Source: Flaviflexus ciconiae (GTDB lineage: Bacteria > Actinomycetota > Actinomycetes > Actinomycetales > Actinomycetaceae). From it: a DNA stretch of 64,000 bases. Below are positions 34,144 to 48,960 of the stretch, piece by piece (positions within the stretch are counted from its first letter, which is position 1; the number at the start of each line of letters is the position of its first letter). The notes beneath the pieces were generated by a model, which was not told where the DNA came from, ran no database searches, and worked only from the letters and a program-made list of their open reading frames with translations. Position numbers and translations under genes: made by a program. The DNA is taken from positions 1,798,001 to 1,862,000 of the forward strand of contig NZ_CP034593.1 in the NCBI RefSeq assembly GCF_003971195.1, written 5' to 3'.

Positions 34144-35826
34144 ATGCAAGCGTCACTCACCCTCACGGGGACACCAGTAGTACCGGGAATTTCGTACGCA
34201 AAGACCGCGTGGGCCAGAGTCGTCCCCGAGCCAGCCGACACCGCGCCCGACCTTCCCGAATCAGAACGCGACGCTGAGAACGAACGCTTCCTCGCCGCCT
34301 CCGAGGCCGTAGCGGACCGCCTTCTCACCCGAGCCGCAAACACCGTTGGAACAGCCTCCGATATTCTCGCTGTCTCCGCAGGCTTCGCCAAAGACAAGGG
34401 ATGGCGGAAGGAGGTGTCCAAGCGAATAGCTAACGGCACTCCTCCCGTTCAGGCCGTCACTCAAGCAACCCAAATGTTCGTGGACGTGTTCCGCGCCCAG
34501 GGCGGGCTCATGGAAGAGCGGATCACCGACCTGGTTGACATGCGCAATCGCGTCATCGCCGAGCTCGAAGGGCACCCCGAACCCGGGATCCCCACGCCCG
34601 ACGAACCCATCATCCTCCTCGCCGATGATCTGGCACCCGCCGACACTGCCGGTCTCGACCCGGAACTCATTCTCGGCATTATCACCCGGCTGGGCGGGCC
34701 AACCTCCCACACGTCGATCATCTGTCGTCAGCTCTCCATCCCCTGCATCGTTGCCGCACGGGACCTGGAGAAGATCCCCGAAGATTCCATGATCATCATG
34801 GATGGCGATTCCGGCGAATACTCGCTCGATCCGGACGTTGAACTCGCCACAACCCTCTCAGAAGACGACGCGAAGAGGCGCGCACATGCGAGGGAATGGA
34901 CCGGCCCCGCACAGACCAAGGACGAGCATCCCGTCGAACTGCTCGCCAACATCCAGGACCGGGCCGGCGCGGAACGTGCCGAGGCCTCTCAAGCAGCCGG
35001 AATCGGCCTGTTCCGCACCGAGCTCTCATTCCTCAACACCCCGACCGAACCCAGCATTGATGAGCAGACGGACCTGTACCGCAGCGTCTTTGGACGTTTC
35101 CCCGGTGCCAAGATCGTTGTTCGAACCCTCGATGCCGGATCCGATAAACCTGTTGCTTTCGCTTCTGTACCGAACGAAGAAAACCCTGCTCTCGGCGTGC
35201 GCGGCCTGCGCACCTCCGGGATCGACGAAGGCCTCCTCACGCGTCAGATCGATGCGATCGTCACCGCCTCCGCGGAACACGATGGCCCGAACTGGATCAT
35301 GGCGCCCATGGTCTCCACCGTGTCAGAGGCCCGCTGGTTTGCCGGCCTTATTCGAGAGCGCGGCCTCAAGGCCGGAATCATGATCGAAGTACCGGCAGCG
35401 GCAATCATGATCGACCAGTTCCTCGAAGAAGTTGATTTCGTGTCGCTTGGAACAAATGATCTCACCCAGTACGTCATGGCAGCGGACCGCGGCAACGCTA
35501 ACCTCGCGACCTACACCGACAACTGGCAGCCCGCCGTTCTCACCCTGATCAATCAAGTTGCCCAGGCCGGCGTCCGGCACGGCAAGCCCGTTGGCGTCTG
35601 CGGCGAAGCCGCGGCCGACCCGAATCTCGCCGCCGTCCTCATCGGCATGGGAGTCACATCGCTTTCCATGGCTCCGGGTGCCATCGCCTACGTCGGATCC
35701 CGACTCTCCGAAGTCACCCTTCAGCAGTGCCGGGAAGCAGCCGAGGCCGTCCTGCACGCACCCGACCCAATCAAGGCCCGCCAGACCGCCATCGCCATCC
35801 TGCAGGGCAAGGGCACGTCCGCCTAG
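34144..35826 (+). CDS. ptsI: Phosphoenolpyruvate-protein phosphotransferase (PTS enzyme I)
   Basis: Enzyme I takes phosphate from PEP and passes it to HPr for sugar uptake. The start is ATG 34144, preceded by GGAAGGA at a good distance; an upstream ATG at 34120 is less likely. The 560-residue product has the phospho-accepting His189 in GGPTSHTSIICRQ and the PEP-binding barrel signatures GIGLFRTELSFL and DFVSLGTNDLTQYVMAADR. No HPr or enzyme II gene lies nearby in the window. It is monocistronic, with a terminator 13 bases after the stop. Confidence 0.96.
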   Translation: MQASLTLTGTPVVPGISYAKTAWARVVPEPADTAPDLPESERDAENERFLAASEAVADRLLTRAANTVGTASDILAVSAGFAKDKGWRKEVSKRIANGTPPVQAVTQATQMFVDVFRAQGGLMEERITDLVDMRNRVIAELEGHPEPGIPTPDEPIILLADDLAPADTAGLDPELILGIITRLGGPTSHTSIICRQLSIPCIVAARDLEKIPEDSMIIMDGDSGEYSLDPDVELATTLSEDDAKRRAHAREWTGPAQTKDEHPVELLANIQDRAGAERAEASQAAGIGLFRTELSFLNTPTEPSIDEQTDLYRSVFGRFPGAKIVVRTLDAGSDKPVAFASVPNEENPALGVRGLRTSGIDEGLLTRQIDAIVTASAEHDGPNWIMAPMVSTVSEARWFAGLIRERGLKAGIMIEVPAAAIMIDQFLEEVDFVSLGTNDLTQYVMAADRGNANLATYTDNWQPAVLTLINQVAQAGVRHGKPVGVCGEAAADPNLAAVLIGMGVTSLSMAPGAIAYVGSRLSEVTLQQCREAAEAVLHAPDPIKARQTAIAILQGKGTSA

Positions 35827-35838
35827 CCGCACCCGTCC

Positions 35839-35890
35839 ATCGATCCCGAGGCACCAGGTCAGCACTGGCTCCTCGGGATCGATCTATTGC
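35839..35890 (+). terminator. Terminator of ptsI
   Basis: ATCGATCCCGAGG (35839-35851) pairs with CCTCGGGATCGAT (35871-35883); a smaller CCAG/CTGG helix lies inside the loop. It starts 13 bases after the ptsI stop. Confidence 0.75.
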
Positions 35891-35930
35891 GCACATTTTG
35901 TCAGCACGGCCCGAGGGCGTTCCAATATGA

Positions 35931-35970
35931 GTGTCGGGGTGAGGCGAGTTTCCTCGCTTCACCCCGACAC
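35931..35970. terminator. Long hairpin between convergent ptsI and gdhA
   Basis: GTGTCGGGGTGAGGCGAG (35931-35948) pairs with CTCGCTTCACCCCGACAC (35953-35970), an 18-bp stem with one G-T pair and a TTTC loop. It lies 39 bases beyond the gdhA stop on the minus strand. Confidence 0.75.
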
Positions 35971-36008
35971 CTCTGTGCTCTTCGCTGTTTGAACGAGACT
36001 TACGTTGC

Positions 36009-37376
<1,368 letters not shown>

Positions 37377-37490
37377 TCATGAACGGAAACCAGGTCGATA
37401 CTGTCCACTGCGAAATATTCCACATTTCGTTGAGTTTGCGCTGATCGCGGCTTATGAAACGGACAGTACGAGAAAATTGGCGGAAATAAA

Positions 37491-37545
37491 GCCCTCCCCC
37501 ACGATCTTTTTCCTTGAAGCAAGGAGACCAATCGTGAGGGAGGGC
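37491..37545 (-). terminator. Terminator of the purSQL operon
   Basis: GCCCTCCCCCACGAT (37491-37505) pairs with ATCGTGAGGGAGGGC (37531-37545) with one mismatch. On the minus strand it is followed by CTTTATTT. It lies 33 bases downstream of the purL stop. Confidence 0.75.
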
Positions 37546-37577
37546 ACTTTACGCCTTCATTCCGCGCGTGACAAGAG

Positions 37578-39832
<2,255 letters not shown>

Positions 39833-39836
<4 letters not shown>

Positions 39837-40522
39837 CGCAGAACCCCCATGAGCGACTGGAAGATCGGAAGGCCATCAACGCCGGTGCGGATGCCATCAG
39901 CTCCGTCGGGACCGAAGCCAGCCTCAACGGCATGTTCCGGGTGCGGCATGAGGCCAACAATGGTGCCGGCCTCGTTCGTGATTCCCGCAATGTCATTGCG
40001 GGACCCGTTCGGGTTCACATCGAGGTAACGGAAGACAACGCGACCCTCACCCTCCAGCTCCTCAATCGTGGAGTCGTGCGCCTGGAAAGAGCCCTCGCCG
40101 TTCTTCAACGGAATAACAATCTCGGCATTCTCATCGAATGCTGAGGTCCACGAAGTGCGGTTGTTCTCGACCCGCAGCTTCTGCTCCCGGCAAATGAATT
40201 TCTGGTGGTCGTTACGCACGAGTGCGCCGGGAAGCAGCCCCGCCTCGCACAGCACCTGGAAGCCGTTGCAGATACCCAGGACCGGCATACCTGACTTGGC
40301 GCGGTCAATCACGGACGACATGACCGGGGCGAGCGCAGCGATTGCGCCACACCGCAGGTAGTCACCGTAGGAAAAACCTCCGGGGATGATAACGGCATCG
40401 ACTCCCTTGAGATCGGAATCTGCATGCCACAGTTCGACTGCTTCGCCGCCAGCAAGCTTCACGGCCCGGCGTGCGTCCCCCTCATCAAGCGACCCGGGGA
40501 AGGTGATGACACCGACTTTCAC
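39833..40522 (-). CDS. purQ: Phosphoribosylformylglycinamidine synthase, glutaminase subunit PurQ
   Basis: This 229-residue class I glutaminase provides ammonia to PurL. The nucleophile is Cys85 in [12 protein letters not shown], and the His/Glu pair is in [12 protein letters not shown] near the C-terminus. [17 protein letters not shown] at the N-terminus is typical. Start and stop overlap the neighbouring purS and purL genes by four bases each, so equal amounts of the three subunits are probable. Confidence 0.96.
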
Positions 40523-40770
40523 TGTTCCTCCGCATATACGCCGACAACGTCTTCGATCACGGGATTGGACAGGACCGTCTCGGCGGCCTTCTTGGCGGCC
40601 TCAAGGTCCGCCTCTGTGACGTCGCCTTCAACGGTCAACTCGAACCGCTTTCCCTGGCGAACATCGGTAAAAATGTTAAGACCCTGGTGTGGCAGGGCCC
40701 CGGCGATAGCCTTTCCTTGCGGATCAAGGATTTCAGGCTTTGGCATGACTTCTACAATGATGCGTCCCAT
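40519..40770 (-). CDS. purS: Phosphoribosylformylglycinamidine synthase, subunit PurS
   Basis: PurS is the small dimeric subunit that bridges PurL and PurQ. I start at ATG 40770, giving 83 residues ([20 protein letters not shown] at the front), which matches family length; the frame from 40839 would add 23 uncharacteristic residues. The pattern [17 protein letters not shown], then [12 protein letters not shown] and a C-terminal helix, is typical. It overlaps purQ by four bases and follows purC after about 98 bases. Confidence 0.92.
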   Translation of the reverse strand: MGRIIVEVMPKPEILDPQGKAIAGALPHQGLNIFTDVRQGKRFELTVEGDVTEADLEAAKKAAETVLSNPVIEDVVGVYAEEQ

Positions 40771-40868
40771 GGGATCAACTGTAGCGTCAACAGGTTCGAT
40801 ATCGCTTCGCAGTCTGCCCTGCGAGCCAGAAACCGTCACCGCTCACAGCGGTGCCATTTGCTCGGTGC

Positions 40869-41774
40869 CTATTTCTTCCAGGTGCGCCCGGTGAGCCGCT
40901 CGTACGCCAGGATGTAGCGTTCGCGAGTCTTGTCAACGATGTCTGCAGGAAGCTCCGGCGGCGCCGAATCCTGATCCCAGTCGGACTCTTCCGAAGTCAG
41001 CCAGTCGCGAATGAACTGCTTATCCAGGGACGGCTGGGGTTTGCCGGGCTCGTAGATCGACGCATCCCAGAAGCGCGACGAGTCCGGGGTGAGAATCTCA
41101 TCCGCAAGGATCAGCTCCTTCTCACCCGGCTGGAGACGATATCCGAACTCGAACTTCGTATCGGCAAGAATGACACCCTTTTCCTTCGCGATCTCCCGTG
41201 CCCGCGTGTAGAGAGCAATCGACTTTTCACGAAGCTGAAGGGCAGTTCCGGTGCCGACCCGATCCTTGACCTCTTCGAAGGTGATGTTCTCGTCGTGCTC
41301 TCCGACCTGCGCCTTCGCGGCGGGAGTGAAGATTGGCTCGGGAAGCTCATCGCATTCCTCAAGGCCCTCGGGAAGCTCAACGCCGCATATGCTACCGGTC
41401 TCCCGGTATTCGGCAAGGCCGGAACCCGCAATGTAGCCGCGAACCACGCATTCGATCGGCACCATTTGAAGACGCTCGGTAATCATCGAGCGACCCTTGA
41501 CCGTTTCCGGCACCTCGACCGACACGAAGTGGTTCGCGGTGACATCGGAAAGCTGATCAAACCACCAGAGGGTCATCGACGTGAGAATCCGTCCCTTGTC
41601 TGGAATCGGGCTCGGAAGCACGTGGTCGAAGGCAGAGATGCGATCGGACGCCACGATGAGAAGTGCGTCGCGCCCAGAATGCGCAGACAGGTCAGCCGGA
41701 GCGTACAGGTCCCGGACCTTGCCGGACGTAAGATGCGTCCAGCCGCGAAGATTCTCATACGGCGTCTTAGTCAT
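40869..41774 (-). CDS. purC: Phosphoribosylaminoimidazole-succinocarboxamide synthase
   Basis: PurC joins aspartate to CAIR with ATP to make SAICAR. The 301-residue length is that of the longer, actinobacterial and yeast-like form. Motifs include SGKVRDLYA near residue 17, LLIVASDRISAFDHVLPSPI, ECVVRGYIAGSGLAEY, DTKFEFGY and DEILTPDSSRFWD. It is upstream of purSQL in the same direction, with purD further upstream after a 227-base gap. Confidence 0.96.
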   Translation of the reverse strand: MTKTPYENLRGWTHLTSGKVRDLYAPADLSAHSGRDALLIVASDRISAFDHVLPSPIPDKGRILTSMTLWWFDQLSDVTANHFVSVEVPETVKGRSMITERLQMVPIECVVRGYIAGSGLAEYRETGSICGVELPEGLEECDELPEPIFTPAAKAQVGEHDENITFEEVKDRVGTGTALQLREKSIALYTRAREIAKEKGVILADTKFEFGYRLQPGEKELILADEILTPDSSRFWDASIYEPGKPQPSLDKQFIRDWLTSEESDWDQDSAPPELPADIVDKTRERYILAYERLTGRTWKK

Positions 41775-42001
41775 ACGAGTATTGTCCCACGAAAACCGGC
41801 ATTATGCGCCCCTAACTTTAAGCGTCCCAAACCCGCGATTTAAGCCCCTGGCCTGCGGAAAGACCTCAGAACTCAAGAGAATCTTGAGCCTCTGGGACGA
41901 AGGTGCCGCATAGGGCGTCACAGCAGTCCGTCAATGACCTCACTAGGTCAAATGACGTTATCTGGATGCTCTTGTCCGATATTGATATCGATCTCGGGTA
42001 G

Positions 42002-43219
42002 TTAGACTCCCGCAGCAATATCGGTACGGTACTGCGCACCCTCAAAGGGCACGATCTTCGCGTAGGCGTCCTCCCGAGCAGCCGCTACCGTCTCACCAAA
42101 GCCTCGGACGCACAGCACGCGCCCGCCGTTCGTGACAATCTGGTCGTCCTTGCGGGTCGTACCGGCGTGAATCAGATCGGGAGCATCCTCGATCTGGTCG
42201 CCGAGCTGGAGCTTGCCCGGGTATCCCGCGCTGGCCAAAACAACGGTGACGACAGCTCCCGGATCCCAGTCGAGCGGGGCAAGCTGGTGAAGCTTGCCGG
42301 TGGCAGCAGAGTAGAGCAACTCCGACAGCGGCGTCTTGAGCCGCGGCAGAACCGCCTGCGTCTCCGGATCCCCGAAACGAACATTGAACTCGATAACTCG
42401 AATGCCGCGCTCGGTGAGCGCAAGACCGACGTACAGGATCCCGACGAACGGGGTTCCCTGCCTTTCCATTTCACGCACCACCGGGTAGGCAACGCGCTCG
42501 AGAACTTCCTCGGTCAGGTTCTCGGGAGCCCAGGGAAGCGGCGAGTACGATCCCATGCCACCCGTATTCGGCCCCTCATCCCCATCCTTCAGACGCTTAT
42601 AGTCCTGCGCCGGCTCAAGGGGAACCACCGTCTTACCGTCGCAGACGCACAGGAGCGAAACTTCCGGACCGTCCAGGAACTCTTCGATAACAACAGAACC
42701 GCCCTGGTCAATGCAGTGGTAGGCGTGTTCCTTTGCCTCTTCCAGATCCGTTGTCACAACAACTCCCTTGCCCGCGGCTAGGCCATCGTCCTTGACGACA
42801 TAGGGAGCCGGGAACATCTGCAGCGCCTCATCGGCCTGCTCGCGGGTCGAGCACACGTGGGCAAGAGCCGTGGGGACCTCGGCAAGCGCCATGATCTGCT
42901 TCGCAAATGCCTTTGAGCCTTCGAGCTTGGCGGCGCCACCCGACGGGCCAAAGACCGCAATCTCGGCTTCCCTCAAGTCATCGGCCACACCCGCAACAAG
43001 GGGCGCCTCGGGGCCGATGACGACGAGATCCACAGCCTTTCGGCGAGCAATCTCAACCATGTCAACGCCGTTGAGAATATCGCCCGCAATGCATTCGGCG
43101 TTCGCAATCGATTCGATACCCGGGTTGCCTGGAACGGCGACAAGTTCTTCAACGTGAGGGGCGAGTGCAAGCGCCAGGGCATGCTCGCGGCCGCCCGAAC
43201 CGAGGAGGAGAATCTTCAT
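42002..43219 (-). CDS. purD: Phosphoribosylamine-glycine ligase (GAR synthetase)
   Basis: PurD is an ATP-grasp enzyme that adds glycine to phosphoribosylamine. The 405-residue chain opens with MKILLLGSGGREHALALALA and has PYVVKDDGLAAGKGVVVTTD, GPEVSLLCVCDG and IEFNVRFGDPETQAVLPRL. It is a free-standing domain, not fused to PurM or PurN. The ATG has GGAGGAGAA-like purines inside the preceding bases on the coding strand. It lies 227 bases upstream of purC; a small CTCAAGA/TCTTGAG hairpin (41872-41888) is in that gap. Confidence 0.96.
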   Translation of the reverse strand: MKILLLGSGGREHALALALAPHVEELVAVPGNPGIESIANAECIAGDILNGVDMVEIARRKAVDLVVIGPEAPLVAGVADDLREAEIAVFGPSGGAAKLEGSKAFAKQIMALAEVPTALAHVCSTREQADEALQMFPAPYVVKDDGLAAGKGVVVTTDLEEAKEHAYHCIDQGGSVVIEEFLDGPEVSLLCVCDGKTVVPLEPAQDYKRLKDGDEGPNTGGMGSYSPLPWAPENLTEEVLERVAYPVVREMERQGTPFVGILYVGLALTERGIRVIEFNVRFGDPETQAVLPRLKTPLSELLYSAATGKLHQLAPLDWDPGAVVTVVLASAGYPGKLQLGDQIEDAPDLIHAGTTRKDDQIVTNGGRVLCVRGFGETVAAAREDAYAKIVPFEGAQYRTDIAAGV

Positions 43220-43386
43220 AGCATGAGCCTACCTGCGCCTCCGCCATGACGCGGTACTCGCGCGCATTTCGATCACCAGATGAACAGGGTAATGACCGCA
43301 AATTCGGATAGCGGCCACGGCACTTCTTCACTATTCCCGGCACACATCTAACCGCTAATTATCCCCCACCAATCCTCGCCCTCACC

Positions 43387-43442
43387 TTTCTGCTACCTAT
43401 CAGCAGAAACAGGAAGCGGCAGGCGCCGAAGCACCTGCCGCT
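43387..43442 (-). terminator. Tandem hairpins after pckG
   Basis: AGCGGCAGG (43415-43423) pairs with CCTGCCGCT (43434-43442), and beyond it on the minus strand TTTCTGCT (43387-43394) pairs with AGCAGAAA (43402-43409). Both lie within 80 bases of the pckG stop. Confidence 0.65.
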
Positions 43443-43466
43443 AACCTATGCGAAAGGATTAGTTAG

Positions 43467-45332
43467 TTACTTGCGTGCGGCCTCGATGCGGTCGCGGAAC
43501 TCGCCGAGCTGGTTGGTGATGCCGGCCGGAACCTTGTCACCGAACTGCTTGAAGTACTCTTCGACCTGATCGATCTCGCTTGCCCAGGCATCCGGGTCGG
43601 TCTCGAAGAGCTTGTCCCAGGTCGCCTTGTCGACATCGGTACCGTCAAGGTTGAAGTCCTCAAACTTGGGGTAGCGACCGGTGATGCCGTCGACTGCCTC
43701 GACCCTGCCGTCTGCACGGCGGACGATCCAGTCAAGTACGCGGGAGTTGTCGCCGAAGCCGGGCCACATGAACTTGCCGTCCTCGTCCTTACGGAACCAG
43801 TTAACCTGGTAAACCTTGGGGAACTTGTCGCCAAGTTTGGCTTGCATCTCCGTCCAGTGGCCCCAGTAGTCGGCCATGTTGTAGCCGCAGAAGGGAAGCA
43901 TGGCGAAGGGGTCGTGGCGGAGCGAGCCAGCCTTGACGTCCGTAGCGGCAGCGGTGACCTCGGAGGCAACCGATGCGCCGATGAAGACGCCGTGGTCTGC
44001 CGAGTACTGCTCTGCTACCAGCGGGACGTTGGTAGCGCGACGGCCGCCGAACAGGATCGCGTCAACCGGAACACCCTCGGGCGCCTCCCAGTCGGGCGAG
44101 ATGATCGGGCACTGCGAAGCCGGAACGGTGAAGCGGGAGTTCGGGTGAGCGGCAAGCTTGCCTGCCTCCGCGTCTGCCTTCGTGAAGTCGTTGCCGTGCC
44201 AGTCGATCAGGTGATCGGGCATCTCGCCGTCGATACCCTCCCACCAGACATCGCCATCGTCGGTCAGTGCGACGTTGGTGAAGATGGAGTTGGCGCGAGC
44301 CGTGTCCATTGCCATCGGGTTGGTGTCGTAGGAGGTGCCGGGAGCAACGCCGAAGAAGCCAGCCTCGGGGTTGATCGCACGGAGACGACCCTCCTCATCC
44401 GGGCGCATCCAAGCAATGTCGTCACCGATCGTCTCAACCTTGTAGCCCTCAATGGTGGGCTGCAGCATGGCAAGGTTCGTCTTGCCACAGGCCGAGGGGA
44501 AGGCAGCGGTTACGTGGAACTGCTTGCCGGTTGCCTCTTCGGTCAGGCGGAGGATCAGCATGTGCTCTGCCATCCAGCCATCGCGGCGAGCCATGGTGGA
44601 GGCGATGCGGAGTGCGTAGCACTTCTTGCCTAGCAGGGCGTTGCCGCCGTAGCCCGAACCGTAGGACCAGATCTCGTTGGTCTCGGGGAAGTGAGTGATG
44701 TACTTTTCGTCGTTGCAGGGCCAGGACGTATCGGGGCGCTCATTGCCCTCTGCATCGACCAGCGGGTAGCCGACCGAGTGAACGGCGGGGACCCATTCGC
44801 CGCCCTTGCCAATGAGCTCGAGCGCCGGGGTGCCCATGCGGGTCATGATTCGCATGTTGACGACAACGTATGGGGAGTCGGTGAGCTCGATGCCGAGCTG
44901 CGAAATCGGGCCGCCCACCGGGCCCATCGAGAACGGAATGACGTACATGGTGCGGCCGCGCATCGCGCCGTCGAAGACACCCTTGAGGGTCTCCTTCATT
45001 TCCTTAGGGTCCGCCCAGTTGTTGGTCGGGCCAGCATCCTCTTCCTTTTCGGAGCAGATGTAGGTCCGCGACTCAACACGCGCAACGTCGGACGGCAGGG
45101 AACGAGCAAGGAACGAGTTCGGACGCTTCTCCGGGTTCAGGCGAGTGAACATACCCGACTCAACCATCTGCCCCGTGAGCAGATCCCATTCTTCGTCGCT
45201 ACCGTCGACCCAGAAAATGTCCTTCGGCTTTGCCAGGTTCGCCACCTCGGCTACCCAGGCAACAAGATCGGCCGGAGCAATCTCCGGGGCCTCTGCCTTG
45301 ACACTCTCGGCGGTGTAGGTCTTGTCAGTCAT
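43467..45332 (-). CDS. pckG: Phosphoenolpyruvate carboxykinase (GTP)
   Basis: This 621-residue enzyme interconverts oxaloacetate and PEP with GTP/GDP. The P-loop with the reactive cysteine, [14 protein letters not shown], places Cys near residue 282. Other signatures are [35 protein letters not shown] and [12 protein letters not shown]. The GTP type is the rule in actinobacteria. It is monocistronic with a purine-rich ribosome site (AGGAGGAAGCGCG) before the ATG, and its long AT-rich leader region is shared with the divergent LppM-like gene. Confidence 0.97.
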   Translation of the reverse strand: MTDKTYTAESVKAEAPEIAPADLVAWVAEVANLAKPKDIFWVDGSDEEWDLLTGQMVESGMFTRLNPEKRPNSFLARSLPSDVARVESRTYICSEKEEDAGPTNNWADPKEMKETLKGVFDGAMRGRTMYVIPFSMGPVGGPISQLGIELTDSPYVVVNMRIMTRMGTPALELIGKGGEWVPAVHSVGYPLVDAEGNERPDTSWPCNDEKYITHFPETNEIWSYGSGYGGNALLGKKCYALRIASTMARRDGWMAEHMLILRLTEEATGKQFHVTAAFPSACGKTNLAMLQPTIEGYKVETIGDDIAWMRPDEEGRLRAINPEAGFFGVAPGTSYDTNPMAMDTARANSIFTNVALTDDGDVWWEGIDGEMPDHLIDWHGNDFTKADAEAGKLAAHPNSRFTVPASQCPIISPDWEAPEGVPVDAILFGGRRATNVPLVAEQYSADHGVFIGASVASEVTAAATDVKAGSLRHDPFAMLPFCGYNMADYWGHWTEMQAKLGDKFPKVYQVNWFRKDEDGKFMWPGFGDNSRVLDWIVRRADGRVEAVDGITGRYPKFEDFNLDGTDVDKATWDKLFETDPDAWASEIDQVEEYFKQFGDKVPAGITNQLGEFRDRIEAARK

Positions 45333-45775
45333 CGCGCTTCCTCCTAGAAACTAGGCGATGGTCTTTTTCCTTTATTGGTTAAGTACCACTTATGATTATT
45401 CCGGTTAAAAATCGCCCAACGGTGGGACTATTGGCATTATTTCGCTGGGAAATGAATTGGGACTCTCGACCTAATCGACCCTTCCATGTTGTCCCATTTG
45501 TCCATCAAATAATCTCAAATGGGCTTTTGTAGCAACCCCACTGAAACAACACCCAAACTGGCCAGTAATTTGTCCGATGAGTTATTAAATCGCATATAAA
45601 AGCATCCGATTTGTCCTGTTTGATCATCTCATCGTTACCGATCGGTAAGGTCCGCGGGTCGAATTCGGCAAATTGGTAGAACTCCCCAAGGTTTTGTTCA
45701 CAGATTCAGCAGTTCTCCGCTTAGTCTGGACCTCATAGCCGAGAGCTCACGCACCGGCATTCTGAAAGGACAACA
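45333..45775. other. Divergent promoter region of pckG and the LppM-like gene
   Basis: This 443-base AT-rich stretch has no convincing gene. Promoters for both divergent genes must lie here. The notable element is the palindrome annotated at 45635-45648. No riboswitch or known RNA motif is recognised. Confidence 0.5.
45635..45648. promoter_or_regulatory. Operator-like palindrome TTACCGATCGGTAA
   Basis: A perfect 14-base palindrome in an AT-rich region about 130 bases upstream of the lipoprotein ATG. Size and symmetry suit a dimeric repressor, for example TetR-type, but no cognate regulator is adjacent. Confidence 0.4.
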
Positions 45776-46861
45776 ATGAAAACCCGCACCAAGAAAGCAT
45801 TGGCCATAGCAGCCGTTGCACCGACCATGCTGGTCCTCTCAGCATGCCGGATGGAATCAATCATCGAAATCAATGAAGATGGCTCCGCCAACGTCATCAT
45901 GGAGATGGAAGACACCCAAGGCATGATGGCCGGCATGGGTTACACCTGCGACCAGGTCTTCGAAGAGATGGGCCTCTCCGAAGAGGATGAAGCAGAGTAC
46001 GTCGTCGAGGACATCTCCGGCGAGAACCTCGCATGCCGTCTCACCGCGAACAGCATGGAGAACGTCGTTGATGGCGAGACCCTGATCGACAACGGTGACT
46101 CCTACACGTTCCTCATGGAGGGCGACCCCTCGATGAGCATGGAAGAGATCCCGCCGGAGATGGGCACCTTCGAGTTCATCATCACGATCCGCATGCCCGG
46201 AGAGATCGTTGAGGCCACCAACGGCGGCCAGATCGATGGAAACTCCGTTAGCTACAACGATCTTGAGGTCATGGCCCAGGGCTTCGAGGTTACCGGCATG
46301 AAGTCCGGTGGCGCCACCAACGGCGGCAACCAGGGCGGCAACGAAGGTGGCAATGATGGCGGCTCCGACCATGGCACCGGAAATGAAGGTGGCAACGAGG
46401 GTACCGACGACGGCACCGGCAACAACGACGGCGTCCCCGGTCCGGATACCGGTAACGACGACGGCACCTCAAACAACGATGGCGATGACACCGGTAGCAA
46501 CGGTGACGACACCACCAGTAACGAGGCCGACGACGCTAGCGACTCCGATGAAGAGGGCGGCTTCCCGATGTGGGCATGGTTCGCCATCGGTGGCGGCGCC
46601 ATCGTCATCATCGGCCTTGTCGCTTGGATGATTGCCCGCGGCAACAAGAACAAGAACCAGGGCGGCCCCTACGGTCCCGGTGGCGGCTACGGGGGTCCCC
46701 AGGGTGGTTACGGAGCCCCGCAGCAGTACGGTGGCCCCCAGGGCGGCCAGCAGTACGGCGGACCCCAGGGTGGACAGTACGGCGGTCCTCAGGGCGGCCA
46801 GTACGGTGGCCCGCAGCAGGGCGGCCAGCCTCCTCAGGGAGGCCAGGGCAACTGGGGATGA
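45776..46861 (+). CDS. LppM-like lipoprotein with TM helix and Gly/Pro/Gln/Tyr-rich cytoplasmic tail
   Basis: This 361-residue protein has a lipoprotein signal peptide (LVLSAC, lipidated Cys24), followed by a domain of about 170 residues resembling mycobacterial LppM (IIEINEDGSANVIMEME, then MGTFEFIITIRMPGEIVEA). A linker of Gly, Asn, Asp and Thr (about 185-255) leads to one transmembrane helix (MWAWFAIGGGAIVIIGLVAW), and the C-terminal about 70 residues repeat GGPQGGQYGGPQGG-like units. So it is anchored twice, by lipid and by helix, with a disordered cytoplasmic end. In mycobacteria LppM affects surface lipids; the function here is unknown. An AAAGGACAA ribosome site precedes the ATG, and a strong terminator follows. 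Confidence 0.8.
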   Translation: MKTRTKKALAIAAVAPTMLVLSACRMESIIEINEDGSANVIMEMEDTQGMMAGMGYTCDQVFEEMGLSEEDEAEYVVEDISGENLACRLTANSMENVVDGETLIDNGDSYTFLMEGDPSMSMEEIPPEMGTFEFIITIRMPGEIVEATNGGQIDGNSVSYNDLEVMAQGFEVTGMKSGGATNGGNQGGNEGGNDGGSDHGTGNEGGNEGTDDGTGNNDGVPGPDTGNDDGTSNNDGDDTGSNGDDTTSNEADDASDSDEEGGFPMWAWFAIGGGAIVIIGLVAWMIARGNKNKNQGGPYGPGGGYGGPQGGYGAPQQYGGPQGGQQYGGPQGGQYGGPQGGQYGGPQQGGQPPQGGQGNWG

Positions 46862-46914
46862 TCCCCCAGAGCGGTAACTGTATCCGGTAGGACCCACAGC
46901 GATCGCTAACTCTT

Positions 46915-46954
46915 GGGGAGGGCAGGTGCACACGGCACCTGCCCTCCCCCTTTT
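46915..46954 (+). terminator. Strong rho-independent terminator after the LppM-like gene
   Basis: GGGGAGGGCAGGTGC (46915-46929) and GCACCTGCCCTCCCC (46935-46949) form a 15-bp perfect stem with a 5-base loop followed by CTTTT. Confidence 0.9.
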
Positions 46955-46987
46955 ACTACCATGACCGCCGCGCTCTGTTGAGGCTCT

Positions 46988-47050
46988 CCGTTTATCGCTA
47001 CCCCGTTAATCGCTACCTCGCTATTACCGTTGCCGCTCCCGTTTATCACT
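46988..47050. repeat. Cluster of short degenerate repeats
   Basis: Variants of CCGTTTATCGCTACC occur in series (CGTTTATCGCTACC, CGTTAATCGCTACC, TCGCTATTACC, CGTTTATCACT) between two terminators. It is non-coding and its meaning is unknown. Confidence 0.45.
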
Positions 47051-47100
47051 CCTCCTCTAGCGCCTGTCGGACCGCTTCCCGCTTTGCGTAGAGAAAAGCC

Positions 47101-47135
47101 GAAGGGCGCCACAGTCAGTAACCGTGGCGCCCTTC
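47101..47135 (-). terminator. Terminator of purA
   Basis: GAAGGGCGCCAC (47101-47112) and GTGGCGCCCTTC (47124-47135) form a 12-bp perfect stem; on the minus strand GGCTTTTCTC follows. It lies 47 bases past the purA stop. Confidence 0.85.
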
Positions 47136-47181
47136 GTGCCAGTTGTTCAGTTCTCGTCGCTGCGACGAATCACCCTTGCTC

Positions 47182-48960
<1,779 letters not shown>

